A DNA stretch of 39,286 bases from Deinococcus sp. (lineage in GTDB: Bacteria; Deinococcota; Deinococci; Deinococcales; Deinococcaceae), in contig NZ_JAGLBB010000024.1 of the NCBI RefSeq assembly GCF_018260555.1, forward strand, positions 1 to 39,286, given 5' to 3'. Position 1 is the stretch's first letter. Every line of letters begins with the position of its first letter. The notes under the pieces were generated by a model that searched no databases, had not been told where the DNA came from, and worked only from the letters and a program-made list of their open reading frames with translations. Made by a program: the position numbers and the translations under genes. Below, one piece after another: positions 1-9,372 of the stretch.

Positions 1-1
1 C

Positions 2-163
2 GCCGGGGGGCAGCGCGTGGCGGCCGTGCGGGCCCTGTGCGGCGCTTGGCGCGGCGCGGCCTCTCCCCTGCCGGACCGCCCGCATGGGGGCCGCCTGCCC
101 CATCACCGGCCCCGCCACCGCCAGCCCCGCCACCACCAGCCCCGCCACCGCCAGCCGGGGTAA
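2..163 (+). CDS. C-terminal end of an unidentified protein (partial)
   Basis: An open frame enters from the left edge and ends at TAA 161-163. The first visible residues (AGGQRVAAVRALCGAW) look like an ordinary globular helix. The last part is a His/Pro/Arg-rich tail made by a 15-bp tandem repeat. A G-run/C-run hairpin (170-198) follows the stop by 7 nt, which supports a transcript ending here and converging with the lipoprotein gene on the other strand. The family cannot be recognised from this fragment. Another + frame gives a proline-rich peptide across the same DNA and is less convincing because it runs on through the hairpin. Confidence 0.35.
   Translation, partial: AGGQRVAAVRALCGAWRGAASPLPDRPHGGRLPHHRPRHRQPRHHQPRHRQPG
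108..156. repeat. 15-bp GC-rich tandem repeat, about three units
   Basis: Three near-identical units of the type CCCCGCCACCGCCAG lie head to tail. In the frame proposed for the partial gene they encode repeats of Pro-Arg-His-Arg/His-Gln. Such an in-frame repeat at a C-terminus is a likely site of copy-number variation. Confidence 0.7.
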
Positions 164-169
164 ACGCAA

Positions 170-198
170 GGGGGGGAACCCGGTCTGGATTCCCCCCC
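170..198. terminator. Hairpin between convergent genes
   Basis: GGGGGGGAA (170-178) pairs with TTCCCCCCC (190-198) around an 11-nt loop. It lies 7 nt after the stop of the + strand fragment and 57 nt beyond the stop of the - strand lipoprotein gene, so it could serve both strands. There is no U-tract. Confidence 0.45.
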
Positions 199-204
199 CC
201 TGAC

Positions 205-258
205 CGACTGGCCGGGCGTCAGCGACTGGCCGGGCGTCAGTGACTGGCCGGGCGTCAG
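205..258. repeat. 18-bp tandem repeat, three copies, reaching a stop codon
   Basis: Three units of CGACTGGCCGGGCGTCAG run head to tail (205-222, 223-240, 241-258). The third has T for C at its first base. The last unit contains the stop codon of the - strand lipoprotein gene (255-257), so slippage here would alter only the 3' untranslated part. Confidence 0.85.
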
Positions 259-746
259 CGGATGTACAGGTAGGTTTCCTGCACGTCGCGGTCGGCAGCG
301 GCGTAGGGTTGCAGGTAGTCGCTGCTGCTGGCGTTCCAGCGGCCGTCATCGTACGTGCCGCGCAGCACGAGGTCCGTGGTGGGGCGCACGCGGGTGAAGA
401 TGGCGCGCACGCGTTGCAGGCCGCGCGGTTCGGCCACGTTGAACGTCACGCCGTCCTGCGCGCGCGGGAAGGTCGTGGTGCCGGCGGGCACGTAGATGTT
501 GCGGACCAGGGTGCTGGTGTATCCGTTACTTTGCAACGCGATCAGGGTGACGTACCCGGCCGTGCGGGTAGTAACGCTGATCCGCAGCGGCTCGCCCAGC
601 GCGTAGGTGCTGCCCTCGCCCCGGTCGGGACGCAGGTTGGCGATCAGGTTGCTGCCCGATCCCTGAAGGCCCAGGTTGGGGCGGACGGTGACGGTGCAGG
701 CGCTGAGACCAAGGGCCAGCGTGCCGAGCAGAAGTGCAGTGCGCAT
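255..746 (-). CDS. Small lipoprotein with DUF4384-like fold
   Basis: A 163-residue exported lipoprotein. The N-terminus MRTALLLGTLALGLSAC is a classic lipobox signal (L-S-A-C), with Cys17 the predicted lipidated residue. The mature part contains a region resembling DUF4384 proteins, which combine 'predicted effect on usability' phrases such as EPLRISVTTRTAGYVTLIAL followed by a strand-rich stretch ending at VPAGTTTFPR. That family assignment is from memory of the pattern and is tentative. The start at 746 is chosen over an upstream in-frame start at 902 because the lipobox follows it directly and a TATGCT box lies 6 nt ahead. It is transcribed away from ftsH. The function is unknown, probably envelope-associated. 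Confidence 0.8.
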   Translation of the reverse strand: MRTALLLGTLALGLSACTVTVRPNLGLQGSGSNLIANLRPDRGEGSTYALGEPLRISVTTRTAGYVTLIALQSNGYTSTLVRNIYVPAGTTTFPRAQDGVTFNVAEPRGLQRVRAIFTRVRPTTDLVLRGTYDDGRWNASSSDYLQPYAAADRDVQETYLYIR

Positions 747-752
747 GCGGTC

Positions 753-758
753 AGCATA
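753..758 (-). promoter_or_regulatory. -10 box TATGCT, leaderless type
   Basis: TATGCT on the - strand is followed by six nt and then the lipoprotein ATG, so the predicted transcript starts at or next to the start codon. Confidence 0.6.
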
Positions 759-791
759 CCGGGTGAGCCTGACGGAAACCTGAGCGTCCAT

Positions 792-840
792 CCGGTGGGG
801 ATGCTGGCCTCCGGTGGGGGTGCTGGCCTCCGGTGGGGGT
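792..840. repeat. 19-bp tandem repeat, 2.6 copies
   Basis: Units CCGGTGGGGATGCTGGCCT and CCGGTGGGGGTGCTGGCCT are followed by a partial third unit. They lie between the divergent lipoprotein and ftsH genes, outside any convincing coding frame. Confidence 0.75.
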
Positions 841-896
841 ACGGGCAGGCGCAGGAGATGGTCAGCGGGCGCGCGGTCGGGACGGGCGGACGGGCG

Positions 897-902
897 TAGC
901 AT
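897..902 (+). promoter_or_regulatory. -10 box TAGCAT ahead of ftsH
   Basis: TAGCAT is followed by five nt and the ftsH ATG. No convincing -35 is seen. The spacing is slightly shorter than the 6-7 nt found for most genes here. Confidence 0.4.
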
Positions 903-907
903 GAGGC

Positions 908-2842
<1,935 letters not shown>

Positions 2843-2877
2843 ACGTGCCCACACGGGGAGAACGCACAGGGCACGCG

Positions 2878-2953
2878 GCAGTCCGTATCTTTGCTCCTCT
2901 CATCCGACCGGGTTAAACGGTGGTTGCAGCCCATTCAATCAGAGTCCGTATCA
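2878..2953 (-). repeat. Stop-codon-associated small repeat, copy 1 (short form)
   Basis: Read on the - strand it starts TGATACGGACTC, followed by an imperfect hairpin (ATTGAATGGG pairing with CCGTTTAACC) and ends ATACGGACTGC. The TGA is the stop codon of the MscS gene. Compared with longer copies it lacks the central half. Confidence 0.85.
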
Positions 2954-4144
2954 GATTTCCTCTTCCTCGGGGTCGCGGCCCAGGCTGGGTTCCACCGGCG
3001 GTTTGCGGCGGTCCTGGGTGCTGATGTCCTTCGCGGGGGGTGGGGCGGGCAGGTCGTCGCGGGTCAGGCGGATCTCGATGGGGGTCGAGCCGAAGTTCAC
3101 GCTGCGCTGCGGGAAGGGAATGTCGATGCCGGCCTCGTCCATGGCGATCTTGATCCGGCGGTTGAACTCCCGGCCCAGCGCCCACTGGCTCTTGGGCTGC
3201 ACCTTGTACAGGGCGCGCAGCGTCACGCCGTCCGGGGCGAGCTGCACCACGCCCTGCACCTCGGGTTCCTCCAGGAAGAAATGCTGCCATTCGGGTGACT
3301 CGTGCAGTTCGGTGCTGACGGCCTGCAGGACTTTCAGCGCCTCGTCGACGTTGGCGTCGTACGTGACGTCCACGTCCGCGACCACCCGGGACCAGTCCTT
3401 GCTGCTCACGCTGACCGTCTGAATCTGGCCGTTCGGGATGATGTGCATGGTGCCGTCCAGGGCGCGCAGGGCGGTCACTCGTAGGTTCAGGCGTTCCACG
3501 CCGCCCGAGAGTTGCCCGGTGTTGATGGTGATCACGTCGCCCACCCCGTACTGGTCTTCAAGCAGGATGAAAAAGCCGTTGAAGACGTCCTTGATCAGGC
3601 TCTGCGCGCCAAAACCCACGGCGAGGCCCAGAACGGACACCCCGGCCAGGAGGCTCGTGGCATTCAGGCCGATGGCCTGCAGGGCGGCAATGGCGCTGAT
3701 GATGACCACCACGACCCGCAGGGTGCTTTTCACGACGCCCTTGAGGGTCCGCACGCGCACGCTGCGGCGGTTGAATTCCTGTTCCGCGACGATGCGGGAC
3801 GCCAGCGTGCCGATCAGGTTCCAGGCGATCAGGGCCATGGCGGCCACCACGATCAGTTGCCCGGTGCTATGCCGGAATCCCTGCGTGATGTCGCGGCCCA
3901 GCTCGAACAGCACGGGGACGCTGGGCAGGTACGTGACGAACGTGGCGACCGCCAGCCACGACACGCTGACGATCAGCAGCCACACCCACCTGAGAATGCC
4001 GGGAAGACCACGGTGAATGTGGGGGCTGAGGGTTCTGATCAGCAGCCGTCCGAAACGGTAGATGGCGTAGGCGAACATGGCGGTCAGGGCCAGCCCGACC
4101 CACACCTGTGGTTTGACGATCTGAACACTCAATTCGGCCAACAT
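2951..4144 (-). CDS. MscS-family mechanosensitive channel
   Basis: Small-conductance mechanosensitive channel homologue of 397 residues that would release solutes on hypo-osmotic shock. Four hydrophobic helices lie at roughly residues 8-30, 49-73, 93-115 and 137-160. They are followed by the conserved pore-lining helix with its Gly/Ala pattern (GLAVGFGAQSLIKDVFNGFF) and the cytoplasmic beta/alpha-beta domain (DVITINTGQLSGGVERLNLR). The C-terminal tail after about residue 355 is Pro- and Glu-rich. The start has a GGTGGGGG run 1-2 nt upstream as a possible ribosome site. The gene follows plsX by 45 nt and may be co-transcribed with it. The stop codon is shared with a dispersed repeat. Confidence 0.93.
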   Translation of the reverse strand: MLAELSVQIVKPQVWVGLALTAMFAYAIYRFGRLLIRTLSPHIHRGLPGILRWVWLLIVSVSWLAVATFVTYLPSVPVLFELGRDITQGFRHSTGQLIVVAAMALIAWNLIGTLASRIVAEQEFNRRSVRVRTLKGVVKSTLRVVVVIISAIAALQAIGLNATSLLAGVSVLGLAVGFGAQSLIKDVFNGFFILLEDQYGVGDVITINTGQLSGGVERLNLRVTALRALDGTMHIIPNGQIQTVSVSSKDWSRVVADVDVTYDANVDEALKVLQAVSTELHESPEWQHFFLEEPEVQGVVQLAPDGVTLRALYKVQPKSQWALGREFNRRIKIAMDEAGIDIPFPQRSVNFGSTPIEIRLTRDDLPAPPPAKDISTQDRRKPPVEPSLGRDPEEEEI

Positions 4145-4152
4145 GCCCCCAC

Positions 4153-4166
4153 CTTCTCATGAGAAG
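4153..4166. promoter_or_regulatory. 14-bp perfect palindrome upstream of the MscS gene
   Basis: CTTCTCATGAGAAG lies 9 nt ahead of the MscS start, in the plsX-mscS gap. It could be an operator or a small RNA hairpin overlapping the translation start region. No known binding protein is recognised. Confidence 0.35.
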
Positions 4167-4189
4167 ATGAGGGATGTGAAGGATGGCGG

Positions 4190-5224
4190 TCAGTTCAGAC
4201 TTGACTGTTTCTGAAAGGCGGCCTCCAGGCGGGGCACCAGGTTGGCGTCGTGGGCGCGGGCGGCGCGCAGCAGGGCGTTCTTGACGGCTCGCGCGTCGGC
4301 GCTGCCATGCCCGATGAACGCCAGGCCCCTCACGCCGATCAGCAGGCTCGCGCCGTACGTGCTGGGGTCCATGCGGTCGGCCAGTCCGCGCAGCGAGCCG
4401 CGGACCAGCAGGCCGCCGAGCTTACTTTTCAGGGAGCCGCCCAGGGCTTCCTTGACCCAGCCGAACAGCACCTTGGCCTCACCCTCGGCGAGCTTCAGGA
4501 CGACGTTCCCGGTGAACCCGTCGGTCAGGACAATGTCGGTGGTCCCCATGAACACGTCGCGGCCCTCGATGTTGCCGTGGAAGTTCACGCCCCGCCCGTG
4601 CAGGTCACGCAGCAGTCCATGTGCTTCGAGGACCAGGGCGTTCCCCTTGTGGTCCTCCTCGCCGATGGACAGCAGGCCCACGGTGGGGTTCTCACGGTCC
4701 TCGACGACCCGCAGGTACACGCTGGCCAGCCGCGCCCACTGCGCGAGGTAACTGGCCTTCACGTCGGCATTGGCGCCCGCGTCCAGCAGGGTCGTGAACC
4801 CGCCGCGCGCGGGCAGGTGCGCCAGGATGGCGGGGCGTTCCACACCCGAAATGCGGCCCAGGGTCAGCAGCGCCGAGGCCATGGTCGCGCCGCTGTGACC
4901 CATGCTGACGGCCGCCGACGCGCGGCCCTCCTTGACGAGGCGGGTGGCGACGTTGATGCTGGCCTGCGTGCGGCGGCGCACGTCGCTGGCGTGCTCGTCC
5001 ATGCCGATCACGTCGGTCGTCTCGACGACCTCGATCGGCAGCGCGGCACTCCCGGCGTGCTTCCCGAGTTCCGCATGCAGTTTCACGCGGTCCCCGACCA
5101 GCAGCACGCTCACGCCCGCGCGGGCGGCCAGGACGGCACCCTCGACGTTCGGCGGGGCGCCGTGATCGCCGCCCATGGCGTCCAGCGCGACCGGCAGGGT
5201 CCGGGGCGCCGCTTCAGCGGTCAT
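4190..5224 (-). CDS. plsX: Phosphate acyltransferase PlsX
   Basis: Makes acyl-phosphate from acyl-ACP and phosphate, the first step of the PlsX/PlsY route to lysophosphatidic acid in membrane phospholipid synthesis. 344 residues, the usual length. Family landmarks are VALDAMGGDHGAP near the N-terminus, MGHSGATMASALLTLGR, LDAGANADVKASYLAQWA and VLTDGFTGNVVLKLAEG. The start at 5224 gives the standard N-terminus; it lies inside the end of the NYN gene (11-bp overlap), so translation is probably coupled. PlsX is a peripheral membrane enzyme. fab genes, often next to plsX in other bacteria, are not seen here. Confidence 0.96.
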   Translation of the reverse strand: MTAEAAPRTLPVALDAMGGDHGAPPNVEGAVLAARAGVSVLLVGDRVKLHAELGKHAGSAALPIEVVETTDVIGMDEHASDVRRRTQASINVATRLVKEGRASAAVSMGHSGATMASALLTLGRISGVERPAILAHLPARGGFTTLLDAGANADVKASYLAQWARLASVYLRVVEDRENPTVGLLSIGEEDHKGNALVLEAHGLLRDLHGRGVNFHGNIEGRDVFMGTTDIVLTDGFTGNVVLKLAEGEAKVLFGWVKEALGGSLKSKLGGLLVRGSLRGLADRMDPSTYGASLLIGVRGLAFIGHGSADARAVKNALLRAARAHDANLVPRLEAAFQKQSSLN

Positions 5225-5804
5225 CGGATTCCTGCAAGGCTGCCGCGGTGTAGAACGGACGGTGCTCGCTGCCGCCGTTGCCGCGTGACTCGCTGGGCAG
5301 GCGGTAGCCGGGGCGCTCGACGTGCTCGCGAATGTCCTTGAAATCCACGTACTCGTCGGCGGCGTTGCGCAGTTCATAACTGGTCATCTCGGCGATGCAG
5401 GCCACGACCACGCGCTTGCCACGCGCGCGCAGCACCTCGACCGGACGCTCGAAGTCCCCGTCGCCCGTCAGCAGGACGGCCGTGTCGAAGCGGTCACTGG
5501 TAGACAGCAGGTCCGTGACGATCTCGATATCCAGGCTGGCGCGGCGGTGCGTCTCGCCGCCCTCGTCGGTCGCCTCGCGCAGCGGGCGGGTGCGGACCGT
5601 GTACCCCATGTACGTCAGGGCGTCCGTGAAGCGCTTCTGCTTGTCGTCAATGGGCGACGGCACGGCCGTGTAGTAAAAGGCGTTGTACAGCGCGCCGCCC
5701 GCCGAGAAGTGCTCCAGGATCTTGCGGTGATCGAAGTTCCAGCCGAGTCGTTTGGCCGCTGCGTACACGTTCGCGCCGTCAATAAAAAGTGCAATACGTT
5801 CCAT
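5214..5804 (-). CDS. NYN-domain (LabA/DUF88) putative nuclease
   Basis: 196-residue protein of the NYN superfamily, PIN-like ribonucleases using clustered aspartates. The expected acidic positions are visible: IDGAN near the N-terminus, SLDIEIVTDLL in the middle and LLTGDGDF further on, followed by the strand RGKRVVVAC typical of LabA/DUF88 members. The start at 5804 is chosen because AGGAGAG lies a standard distance upstream, one of the few clear Shine-Dalgarno sites here. A longer reading from 5918 adds only low-complexity residues. It overlaps plsX by 11 bp. The RNA substrate is unknown. Confidence 0.9.
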   Translation of the reverse strand: MERIALFIDGANVYAAAKRLGWNFDHRKILEHFSAGGALYNAFYYTAVPSPIDDKQKRFTDALTYMGYTVRTRPLREATDEGGETHRRASLDIEIVTDLLSTSDRFDTAVLLTGDGDFERPVEVLRARGKRVVVACIAEMTSYELRNAADEYVDFKDIREHVERPGYRLPSESRGNGGSEHRPFYTAAALQESDDR

Positions 5805-5806
5805 CT

Positions 5807-5816
5807 GATGTCTCTC
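5807..5816 (-). promoter_or_regulatory. Ribosome-binding site of the NYN gene
   Basis: On the - strand the sequence ACAGGAGAGACATCAG precedes ATG 5804. AGGAGAG is strong and decides this start over the longer open frame. Confidence 0.6.
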
Positions 5817-5914
5817 CTGTGCGCCCGGCCCCCTGCGGGTGAGCCGGGCCGGGGAACGCCGCCCCGGATGGGGGAACGTCCGCCCCGCAGAATACCCGAC
5901 CCCCGGCGCGCCAC

Positions 5915-6325
<411 letters not shown>

Positions 6326-6331
6326 ACCCCC

Positions 6332-6337
6332 ACGCTA
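6332..6337 (-). promoter_or_regulatory. -10 box TAGCGT, leaderless type
   Basis: TAGCGT is followed by six nt and the GTG start of the DUF309 gene on the - strand. Confidence 0.5.
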
Positions 6338-6389
6338 CCGCTCCACGCGGCGGCCCGGGCCACAGGACCTGCCGGGAGACTCTTGATCC

Positions 6390-6468
6390 ACACGTCCGGC
6401 CGAACAGATTTGCAGAAGGATTCAGGCCGTGTACACCGGGAGAACCGAATCAATCAGCATCCATATGT
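6390..6468. repeat. Degenerate copy of the small repeat family (copy 9)
   Basis: CACGTCCGG, GATTCAG and CCGAATCAATC followed by a CATCCATAT end match segments of the better copies near 15705-15846 and 36469-36618 in the same order. It lies between the DUF309 and trxA genes and does not touch a stop codon, consistent with decay. Confidence 0.45.
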
Positions 6469-6545
6469 GAGGCCCGTCACAGCGGCTAAACAAGCGGTGA
6501 GGGTCTCCCGCATCCGCCGCCCATCCCAGGTATGCCCCCCCGGCG

Positions 6546-6551
6546 TATAGT
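6546..6551 (+). promoter_or_regulatory. -10 box TATAGT of trxA, leaderless type
   Basis: TATAGT is followed by GACGGAC (7 nt) and ATG. There is no Shine-Dalgarno site between them. Confidence 0.65.
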
Positions 6552-6558
6552 GACGGAC

Positions 6559-6912
6559 ATGAAGCCTGTGGAACTCACGGACAGCAACTTTAACGACGAA
6601 ATCGCCAGCGGCCTGACCCTGGTGGACTTCTGGGCCCCCTGGTGCGGACCCTGCCGGATCATCGCGCCGGTCATCGAGGAACTCGCCGGGCAGTACGAGG
6701 GTCGCGTGAAGATCGCCAAGGTCAACGTCGATGAGAACCCCGTCACGCAGGGCCAGTACCGCGTGATGAGCATCCCCACCCTGATCCTGTTCAAGGACGG
6801 TCAGCCCCTGGAACTCGTCGTGGGTGCCCAGCCCAAGCGCGCTTTCGAGACCCTGCTGGACAAGCACAGCGCCCCGGCCGACAAGACCAACACAGCCCAG
6901 CCCAGCGCCTGA
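6559..6912 (+). CDS. trxA: Thioredoxin
   Basis: Small cytosolic disulfide reductase of 117 residues. The active site WCGPC is at residues 28-32 within VDFWAPWCGPCRIIAP. The cis-proline segment MSIPTLILFKDG and a final amphipathic helix are present, so the thioredoxin fold is complete. A short Ala/Thr-rich tail follows. The start at 6559 is preferred over 6532 because it gives the standard N-terminus and lies 7 nt after a TATAGT box. Substrates would be ribonucleotide reductase, peroxiredoxins and similar proteins. The gene is alone, with a terminator hairpin 45 nt after the stop. Confidence 0.95.
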   Translation: MKPVELTDSNFNDEIASGLTLVDFWAPWCGPCRIIAPVIEELAGQYEGRVKIAKVNVDENPVTQGQYRVMSIPTLILFKDGQPLELVVGAQPKRAFETLLDKHSAPADKTNTAQPSA

Positions 6913-6957
6913 ACGCCACCCACCCGCACTGAGTCCTCAGTGCAGCCTTGAATCACA

Positions 6958-6990
6958 AGGGCCGCCCCGCCGAACCCGGCAGGCGGCCCT
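6958..6990. terminator. Hairpin terminator between trxA and the RBBP9-like gene
   Basis: AGGGCCGCC (6958-6966) pairs perfectly with GGCGGCCCT (6982-6990) around a 15-nt loop. It sits between two convergent stops and can act on both strands. The following bases are only moderately T-rich. Confidence 0.6.
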
Positions 6991-7022
6991 GTCTGCTGTG
7001 TCCGTGCCGGCGGGCCAGAGCG

Positions 7023-7589
7023 TCAAAGGCGAACGATGTCCGGCGGCGTCCAGGCGTGCAGCGCCTCGCCCAGCAGCACCTCGCCGTCTGGCCAGTCGCC
7101 GTGCCCACTGGCGACGTTGATGTGCCCCGCCTCACCGGCCGAGATGAACGCCGCGCCCCACGCGTCCGCGAACGCCTCGGCCCGTTCGAAGCGGGCGAAG
7201 GGATCGTTCTCGCTGGCAACCACCAGCGCCGGGAACGGTAACTCCCGCATGGGCACCGGGGCCATCTGCGCCACTGCCGGGTACTGCGCAAACGCCTGAT
7301 CCGCGTCGGTCGGGCCGACCAGCAGCGCGCCCTTCACCCGCTCGTGCCCTCCCGTCAGGGCCGCCCAGTGCACGATGGTCAGCACTCCGCACGAGTGCCC
7401 CACCAGCACCAGCTCGCCCGGCGTCGCCTCGATCACCTGCTGAAGTCGCTGCGACCACGCCGCCGGGGTCGGGCTGTCCGGGTCGTCCTGCGCCACGCGC
7501 GCCGCGCCGAACTTCTGCGTCCAGATGGACTGCCAGTGCTCCGGGCCACTGTCTCCCAGGCCCGGCACGATCACGATGGTGGGTAGCAT
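7023..7589 (-). CDS. RBBP9/YdeN-family serine hydrolase
   Basis: 188-residue alpha/beta hydrolase. The N-terminus IVIVPGLGDSGPEHWQSIW is the hallmark of the RBBP9/YdeN family. The nucleophile is Ser in GHSCG. A late Asp in ASENDPF and the His in AGHINVASGHGDWPDG complete a plausible triad. The natural substrate of bacterial members is mostly unknown. The start at 7589 is supported by TAACCT six nt upstream. The gene stands alone and converges with trxA. Confidence 0.9.
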   Translation of the reverse strand: MLPTIVIVPGLGDSGPEHWQSIWTQKFGAARVAQDDPDSPTPAAWSQRLQQVIEATPGELVLVGHSCGVLTIVHWAALTGGHERVKGALLVGPTDADQAFAQYPAVAQMAPVPMRELPFPALVVASENDPFARFERAEAFADAWGAAFISAGEAGHINVASGHGDWPDGEVLLGEALHAWTPPDIVRL

Positions 7590-7595
7590 AGGCTC

Positions 7596-7601
7596 AGGTT
7601 A
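7596..7601 (-). promoter_or_regulatory. -10 box TAACCT, leaderless type
   Basis: TAACCT, six nt, then the ATG of the RBBP9-like hydrolase on the - strand. Confidence 0.45.
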
Positions 7602-7616
7602 ACGTCTGGTTGAATG

Positions 7617-7755
7617 ACGCGGACTGCGCTCCATTCCGCCACAGTCGGGAACGCAGCGCCTGCGGCTTCACACCGCGAAGTCTGTATGTCTTTCCTGCTC
7701 GCGTCCGCTCGGATTGAACGGTCTTTGCAGCCCATTCAACCCGGAGTCCGTATCA
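7617..7755 (-). repeat. Stop-codon-associated small repeat, copy 2 (long form)
   Basis: On the - strand it begins TGATACGGACTCCGG, followed by the stem GGTTGAATGG / CCGTTCAATC (two G-U type pairs) and the conserved block GAGCGGACGCGAGCAGGAA. It continues into a second GC-rich section containing CGCGGTGTGAAGCCGCAGGCG. Its first three bases are the stop codon of the VOC gene. Confidence 0.9.
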
Positions 7756-8109
7756 CCCTTCCAGAAGTTCGACCTGTCGGCCGTCGGGGTCCTGCACGAA
7801 GGCCATGTCGCGCCCGCCGGGGCTGGCTTGCAGGTCGCGGGTGACGGGGACACCGCTGGCACGCAGGGCGGTCAGCAGGGCGCGCAGGCCGGTGACGTGC
7901 AGGGCGATGTGTTCGGCCCAGTGCGCGTGGGGTTGGGGGGCCAGGTCCGGAATCTGGAAGAACTGTAGGTGGCCCTTGCCGAGGCGCAGGACGGCGCGGC
8001 GGTAGCCTTCGGGGGTGGTGAGGTCCTTCTCGGTGGTGGCGCCCAGGGTTTCGTAGAAGGCGACTGTGGCGTTCAGGTCGCGGGTAAGGAACGAGACGTG
8101 TTTCAGCAT
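7753..8109 (-). CDS. VOC (glyoxalase/bleomycin-resistance fold) protein
   Basis: 118-residue single-module protein with the paired beta-alpha-beta-beta-beta pattern: KHVSFLTRDLNATVAFYETLGA at the N-terminus, LQFFQIPD in the middle and RDMAFVQDPDGRQVELLEG at the C-terminus. Metal ligands are plausible at His4, the central Gln/His region and the final Glu. This resembles lactoylglutathione lyase-like members but the substrate cannot be inferred. The start at 8109 is set by the typical N-terminus and a TACCCT box six nt upstream; the upstream open frame is low complexity. The stop codon belongs to a dispersed repeat. Confidence 0.88.
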   Translation of the reverse strand: MLKHVSFLTRDLNATVAFYETLGATTEKDLTTPEGYRRAVLRLGKGHLQFFQIPDLAPQPHAHWAEHIALHVTGLRALLTALRASGVPVTRDLQASPGGRDMAFVQDPDGRQVELLEG

Positions 8110-8115
8110 GGGATC

Positions 8116-8121
8116 AGGGTA
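8116..8121 (-). promoter_or_regulatory. -10 box TACCCT, leaderless type
   Basis: TACCCT, six nt, then the ATG of the VOC gene on the - strand. Confidence 0.5.
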
Positions 8122-8321
8122 GCCGTTGCGGGGCGTGGCGCCTGCCAGTGTGGTCGGGAGCCGTGCCGGGGTCTGGCGCCCGCTGAGACTATTCGGCGCC
8201 GGGGCATTGCGTGCGGCTGCGCCCGGTGCCGCGCGTGGACTGGGCGGGCTGGGCGGGCTGGGAGTGCCGGGCGGCCTGCCTGACCGGTCGTTCGGGGTCA
8301 TCCCTCCCCGGCCGGTGGTGA

Positions 8322-8327
8322 CATAGT
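8322..8327 (+). promoter_or_regulatory. -10 box CATAGT, leaderless type
   Basis: CATAGT is followed by GCCGGTC (7 nt) and the ATG of the aldo/keto reductase gene. Confidence 0.5.
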
Positions 8328-8334
8328 GCCGGTC

Positions 8335-9372
8335 ATGGAATACCGCAAGTTGCAGGGCACCGACCTGACCGTCAGCGCGGTCGGGTTTGGCGTGTGGACG
8401 GTCGGCACGACCTGGTGGGGTGTCAAGGACGAGGAGATGGGCAAGGGCCTGCTGCGCCGGGCGTTTGATCTAGGCGTCACGTTCTTCGATAACGCGGACA
8501 CGTACGCCTCGGGCCGCGCCGAGGAACTTCAGCGGGAGGCGCTGGGTGGCGTGCGTGATCAGATCGTGATCGGCACGAAATTCGGGTACGACATCTACAA
8601 CCATCCGGACCGCCCGGGGCAGCAGGAGCGTCCGCAGGACTGGTCGCCTGCGTACCTGCGTAAGGCGCTCGAAGGCAGCCTGAGACGCCTGGGAACGGAT
8701 TACATTGACTACTACCAGTTGCACAACCCGCGCATGGACGCCGTGCTGAACGACGACCTGTGGGCCGAACTGGACCGCGCCAAATCCGAGGGGCTGATCC
8801 GCGCGTACGGCACGGCGCTGGGGCCAGCGCTGAACGAACGGCAGATCGAGGAAGGAATTGCCAGCGTGCGGGACCGCCGCGCGCCCACGCAGATCATCTA
8901 CAACCTGCTGGAGCAGATGCTGGGCGAGGCGATCCTCCCGGCAGGCGAGGCGGCGGGCGTGGGCGTCATGGCCCGCGTGCCGCACGCCTCCGGGCTGCTC
9001 GAAGGGTACATGACGCTGGAGACCGAGTTCGAGCCCGGTGACCACCGCAACTGGCGCATGACCACCAACGCCCGGCGCAAGGCCTGGATGGAGGACGGCC
9101 TGAAGAAGGTCGAGCAGCTTCAGGCGCAGTTCGTGGAGGGCCGTGGCCGCACGATCGGGCAACTGGCCATTCAGTTCGCGCTGCGTTCCCCGGCTATGGC
9201 GAGCGTGCTGCCGAACATCTACTCCGCGCAGAACCTCGAGGAGTACGCGGCGACCTTCAAGGCGGCGCCCCTGACCGACGCGGAATTCAGCGAGATTCAG
9301 GCGCTGTACCGGGAGAACTTCGGTCTGACACACGACCTGCGCGGCGAGGTTGTCGCGGGGGCCGCGCAGTGA
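8335..9372 (+). CDS. Aldo/keto reductase
   Basis: 345-residue NAD(P)H-dependent oxidoreductase with a TIM-barrel fold. The catalytic Asp and Tyr are visible in FFDNADTYASGRAEE, the Lys in IGTKFGYD and the active-site His in YYQLHNPR. The C-terminal cofactor-binding part includes IGQLAIQFALRSPAMASVLPNIYSAQNLEEY. It resembles the YajO/GSP69-like branch; the substrate is unknown. ATG 8335 is used rather than the in-frame GTG at 8326, which would lie inside the -10 box. Its stop overlaps the hemQ start by 4 bp (GTGA), so the two are translationally coupled. Confidence 0.93.
   Translation: MEYRKLQGTDLTVSAVGFGVWTVGTTWWGVKDEEMGKGLLRRAFDLGVTFFDNADTYASGRAEELQREALGGVRDQIVIGTKFGYDIYNHPDRPGQQERPQDWSPAYLRKALEGSLRRLGTDYIDYYQLHNPRMDAVLNDDLWAELDRAKSEGLIRAYGTALGPALNERQIEEGIASVRDRRAPTQIIYNLLEQMLGEAILPAGEAAGVGVMARVPHASGLLEGYMTLETEFEPGDHRNWRMTTNARRKAWMEDGLKKVEQLQAQFVEGRGRTIGQLAIQFALRSPAMASVLPNIYSAQNLEEYAATFKAAPLTDAEFSEIQALYRENFGLTHDLRGEVVAGAAQ

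Noticed and set aside
1..243. Proline-rich + strand frame at the left edge as a real protein
   Set aside because: It runs through the hairpin and tandem repeats with no family likeness; the alternative frame ending at 163 has a better end signal.
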